A DNA stretch of 64,000 bases from Austwickia chelonae (lineage in GTDB: Bacteria > Actinomycetota > Actinomycetes > Actinomycetales > Dermatophilaceae): assembly GCF_003391095.1 (NCBI RefSeq), contig NZ_CP031447.1, positions 682,001 to 746,000 of the forward strand. The letters run 5' to 3'. The notes under the pieces were generated by a model that saw only the letters and a list, made by a program, of their open reading frames with translations, was not told where the DNA came from and ran no database searches. The translations under genes and the position numbers were made by a program. Positions 60,001 through 64,000 of this stretch are shown here, one piece after another; position 1 is the first letter of the stretch, and each line of letters starts with the position of its first letter.

Positions 60001-61044
60001 ATGCCGAGGAGGAACCACGTCGACCATGAAGGGCCGTACAGTGGCGACGTGGACGTGGACGCCTATGTCGCAGCGCACCTACCGCAATGGCGACGGCTCG
60101 AACAGCTGATCAGTCACCGGAATCTGAGCTGCGCCGAAGCAGACGAGATGCTGGACCTCTACCAACGCACCGCGACCCACCTGTCAGCGGTGCGTTCGGC
60201 GTCTCCCGACCCCCAGCTCATCGCTTACCTCTCTTGGCTGCTTTCCCGCACCAGGGCGCACTCCGCGAGGCCCGGCAGGTCCGAATGGGGTTCCTTACTG
60301 AGATTCTTCACCCACACCTTCCCCGGGACGCTCTACCGGATCCGCTACTGGTGGCTGGCCACCCTGGCGGTGAACCTCCTTGTCGCCCTGGCCCTGGGAT
60401 GGTGGTTCCTGAACAACCCCCATGTGGAACAGACCATGATGAGCGCAGGCCAGGTCCGTCAGCTGGTCGAACACGACTTCGCCAACTACTACGTGGAGAA
60501 CGCCGCCAGTAGCTTCGCTTTCCGGGTCTGGACCAATAACGCCTATGTATCTGCCTTATGCATCACGCTGGGAGTCCTCGGCTTCCCGGTCATCGGCCTG
60601 CTCTGGACCAATATCCTCAACCTGGCCGTCATCGGTGCCTTGATGACTCGTCATGGCCGGGCCGACGTCTTCTACGGTCTGATCCTCCCGCACGGGCTGT
60701 TGGAACTGACCTGTGTCTTCGTCGCCGGTGGCGTCGGCCTACGGCTCTTCTGGAGCTGGGTCGAACCAGGAGCGCGCAGCCGGGCGCAGTCCTTCGCCGC
60801 CGAAGCCCGTGCTGCTATGTCCGTGGCCATGGGACTGGCCCTCGTGTTGCTGCTCTGTGGTCTGATCGAGGGCTTCGTCACCCCCTCGGGGCTCCCCACC
60901 GCAGCGCGGATCGGTATCGGTGCGCTCGCCGAAGTGCTCTTCCTGGCGTACGTCTACACCCTAGGACGCTCCGCATATCTCGAAGGGGAAACCGGGGATC
61001 TGACCGCCGACCGCGGCGGATATGTCGGTATCTCCCGGGAGTGA
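60001..61044 (+). CDS. SpoIIM-like (stage II sporulation protein M family) membrane protein
   Basis: 347 aa. N-terminal cytoplasmic part VDAYVAAHLPQWRRLEQLI, then about five membrane segments with family stretches NNAYVSALCITLGVLGFPVIG and LILPHGLLELTCVFVAGGVGLRLFW. SpoIIM of Bacillus works in forespore engulfment; non-sporing actinobacteria keep a relative of unknown role next to RDD and DUF58 genes. The start could be the GTG at 60049 or 60055, where homology begins; ATG 60001 lacks a good ribosome-binding site. Confidence 0.85.
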   Translation: MPRRNHVDHEGPYSGDVDVDAYVAAHLPQWRRLEQLISHRNLSCAEADEMLDLYQRTATHLSAVRSASPDPQLIAYLSWLLSRTRAHSARPGRSEWGSLLRFFTHTFPGTLYRIRYWWLATLAVNLLVALALGWWFLNNPHVEQTMMSAGQVRQLVEHDFANYYVENAASSFAFRVWTNNAYVSALCITLGVLGFPVIGLLWTNILNLAVIGALMTRHGRADVFYGLILPHGLLELTCVFVAGGVGLRLFWSWVEPGARSRAQSFAAEARAAMSVAMGLALVLLLCGLIEGFVTPSGLPTAARIGIGALAEVLFLAYVYTLGRSAYLEGETGDLTADRGGYVGISRE

Positions 61045-61111
61045 CCGGGCCAGCGCGGGTCGGGCATCGGGTAGCGAACCAGCTCCGGGAGTTCTCGGTA
61101 CCCCGTAGGGG

Positions 61112-62437
61112 TCAGAGCAGGCCTCGGGACTTCAACATCAGATAGTGCCGGCACAGCGTCAACGGCAGGTCCTCCGGCCCCCGATCCAGGACGGTCACGT
61201 CCACCTTCTGCAGGACAGCCGCAGTACGGTCCCGTTGCCTGGATGTCTGCTCAGCCGCCGCCGCACCATAAACGGCGTCCGTGCGTTGCACAGCAGTCAG
61301 CTCCTGCTGCGCTGACGCTGGAAGCAGCAGACGTGCCTGTTCCACCGAAGGATCCTGGACCGAGGCGATCACCACCCGATGCCGTGCGGTCAACGCAGGC
61401 AGCACCGGTAGAAGGCTTTCCTCGACCGCGGCAGGCTCCAAGGGTGTGACCAGCACGACCAGAGCTCGACGTCGCGCCTGCCCGGAGACCGCACCGACGA
61501 TCCTCGGCCAATCGGCTTCCACCAAAGCCGGATCTACCGGAGCCATCGCATTGACCAAGCGGTTCAACAGGTCGCCCCTCCGGTCGGCCCGCACATGAGT
61601 GTGGATATCCCGGTCGCCCAGCATGACCTCGACCCGGTCGCCGGCTCGTGACGCCAAGGCGGAGAGCAGCAGAGCTGCGTCCATCGCCGCGTCCAGCCGC
61701 GGCATGTCGCCGATCCTCCCGGCACTCGTCCGGGAGGTGTCCACCACGATCACCACATGTCGGTCTCGCTCCGGCTGCCAGGTCCGCACCACCACCTGCT
61801 GGCGCCTGGCCGTAGCCCGCCAGTCGATGCTGCGTACGTCATCGCCCTCGACATAATCCCGCAGGGAATCGAACTCGGTACCCTGCCCACGCGTACGCAC
61901 CGCTGAACGTCCGTCCAGCTGACGCCACTGCGCCAGCAGACCGGGCAGATGACGGCGGGAAGGGAAAGCCGGTAGCGCACGAAGCACGCCGGGCACCACG
62001 AAAGAACGCTGCCGGGCACCCAGACCCAACGGGCCGAACACCCGGAGAGTGAAGCGATCGGTCGACAGATCTCCTCGACGGGACGGGATCAGTTCCACGT
62101 CCACCGGTAGGGAACGCCCCGGATGGAGGACCACCCGGTGACGGTCCATCACCGACCCGGCCGAAGGCTGCCAGGCATCACGGACGAGAGCACGGACCCG
62201 ACGTCGCGTCGGATTGGTCAGAACCACTCGGCTACGCGTGGACTCACCCACCCGAGTCGGTGGGACCGCTTCCCGACGGGCGGCCAGCCCACCTGGTGAG
62301 GGTGCCAGAGCCACGTCCACGAACAGCAAGGCCAGTGCGCCCACCCAGTAGATCCGCAGCACGGCTGCTTCCGGCCACCAGATCAGCGGGATCGTCCCTG
62401 CCGCGACAAGAACCACGAAACGCCAGGTCACAGCCAT
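61112..62437 (-). CDS. DUF58-domain protein (vWA-like fold), MoxR partner
   Basis: 441 aa. Two N-terminal membrane segments (FVVLVAAGTIPLIWW, IYWVGALALLFVDVAL), then the DUF58 signature GTEFDSLRDYVEGDDVRSIDW near residue 190 and a vWA-like region beginning RHVVIVVDTSRTSAG, with the metal-site type DTSRTS. DUF58 proteins are coded with MoxR ATPases that are thought to act as chaperones for metal or complex assembly. 62 bp downstream of moxR and in the same direction. Confidence 0.9.
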   Translation of the reverse strand: MAVTWRFVVLVAAGTIPLIWWPEAAVLRIYWVGALALLFVDVALAPSPGGLAARREAVPPTRVGESTRSRVVLTNPTRRRVRALVRDAWQPSAGSVMDRHRVVLHPGRSLPVDVELIPSRRGDLSTDRFTLRVFGPLGLGARQRSFVVPGVLRALPAFPSRRHLPGLLAQWRQLDGRSAVRTRGQGTEFDSLRDYVEGDDVRSIDWRATARRQQVVVRTWQPERDRHVVIVVDTSRTSAGRIGDMPRLDAAMDAALLLSALASRAGDRVEVMLGDRDIHTHVRADRRGDLLNRLVNAMAPVDPALVEADWPRIVGAVSGQARRRALVVLVTPLEPAAVEESLLPVLPALTARHRVVIASVQDPSVEQARLLLPASAQQELTAVQRTDAVYGAAAAEQTSRQRDRTAAVLQKVDVTVLDRGPEDLPLTLCRHYLMLKSRGLL

Positions 62438-62499
62438 GCGATCACCCTGCCTCTTCGCCCATCGTCGCTTCGGTCACCCGAGAAGAAGGAGATCGGTAC

Positions 62500-63569
<1,070 letters not shown>

Positions 63570-63573
<4 letters not shown>

Positions 63574-64000
63574 GTGCGTCGAACCTCTCCTTCGAGACTG
63601 GCAAGCGCCCCGGCGAGGGCCGCCAGATCGGCATCGTTCTGGGGGGCGCAGGTGAGAGTGTGCAAGATGTCATGGGGGGAACGTCCACAGACCTGAGAGG
63701 CGGCTTGCGCCACCACCGACGGGTCAGCGGACGGGGGGAGATCAAGAGTCATGGACAACCGTCGACAGGTTGCCTGCTGGAGGATCGTCGCGGCATAGCT
63801 CGGCTGGCGGGCGCGACGATACATGCGTCCCCGGGCGAGGGTGGTCTCCCCGGCCTGGACCACGACAGGCAGGGGCTCGCGGGAAAGTCTCCCGAGGCGT
63901 CGCCCTCGCCAGAACATCGCCACCACGACCGTCGCCGCCAACCCGAGGACCAGCGGCTGGAACCATTTCGGTTGCCACGCCGACCCGGCATCGGCCTTCT
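63570..64000 (-). CDS. DUF4350-like membrane protein, C-terminal part
   Basis: The frame is open to the right window edge, so only about 143 C-terminal residues are seen. One membrane segment (FQPLVLGLAATVVVAMFW) is followed by GRRLGRLSREPLPVVVQAGET and a helical end that closes ASLEGEVRRT. This pattern and the place directly before moxR fit the DUF4350 protein of the MoxR-DUF58 cluster. Partial; start outside. Confidence 0.7.

Overview
The window is a high-GC (mostly about 60-67%) bacterial chromosome segment with dense, often 4-nt-overlapping genes. The gene content is that of an actinobacterium: Zur-controlled cysteine-free ribosomal proteins, monomeric NADP isocitrate dehydrogenase, PerM/DUF6350 beside purN-purH, DUF3017 after folD, and an RDD/SpoIIM/DUF58/MoxR block. 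Protein flavour suggests the Micrococcales, possibly a Dermatophilaceae-like genus, but the genus is inference. No rRNA, tRNA, IS element, prophage or CRISPR array was recognised. It reads as ordinary chromosome with one accessory surface-polysaccharide island.

Layout. 1-8.9 kb: end of a small membrane protein, DNA helicase PcrA, an M23 peptidase, a stand-alone B12-binding domain protein, a sortase-type surface adhesin, then a zinc-starvation cluster (L31B, S14, L33 leftwards, L32 rightwards, L28 and a CobW-like protein) built around two Zur-like operators. 9.1-12.9 kb: sucC-sucD and a DctA-type dicarboxylate symporter. 13.0-25.7 kb: an exopolysaccharide (EPS) cluster with a Wzz-like co-polymerase fused to a BY-kinase-like domain without P-loop, glycosyltransferases, Wzy-like polymerase, Wzx-like flippase, acyltransferase, polysaccharide deacetylase and two GH26-like secreted glycosidases. 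26.0-28.4 kb: an ECF sigma factor with a membrane-anchored partner, and an orphan prepilin peptidase. 28.5-33.4 kb: perM-purN-[ZTP riboswitch]-purH-folD-DUF3017. In many actinobacteria sucCD lies next to perM-purN-purH, so the 17 kb between them here looks inserted.

33.5-38.1 kb: a metal/metallophore island with a DUF4213/DUF364 protein, a FecB/FecC/FecE-type ABC importer and a GNAT acetyltransferase, with an inverted repeat of metal-box type in front. 38.2-42.4 kb: malate dehydrogenase, an unknown Pro-rich protein and monomeric isocitrate dehydrogenase, so with sucCD and DctA the window carries four TCA-related functions. 42.6-45.0 kb: two tandem HTH paralogues with an uncharacterised C-terminal domain, coupled to a 2'-5' RNA ligase-like phosphoesterase. 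45.0-49.7 kb: a 1023-residue D,D-carboxypeptidase with a roughly 630-residue predicted cytoplasmic repeat tail, and a GDP-mannose pyrophosphorylase that could feed the EPS cluster.

49.7-58.6 kb: a nucleoside uptake and salvage operon (BMP-type lipoprotein, double ATPase, two permeases, cytidine deaminase) with deoA just beyond, interrupted by a divergent M20 peptidase (ArgE-like). 58.7-64.0 kb: a small cupin, RDD protein, SpoIIM-like protein, DUF58, MoxR ATPase and the end of a DUF4350-like protein, a conserved actinobacterial envelope-associated block. The best leads for new biology are the giant-tailed carboxypeptidase, the HTH-HTH-LigT operon, the DUF364-ABC-GNAT metal island, and the twin GH26-like enzymes bracketing the EPS cluster.
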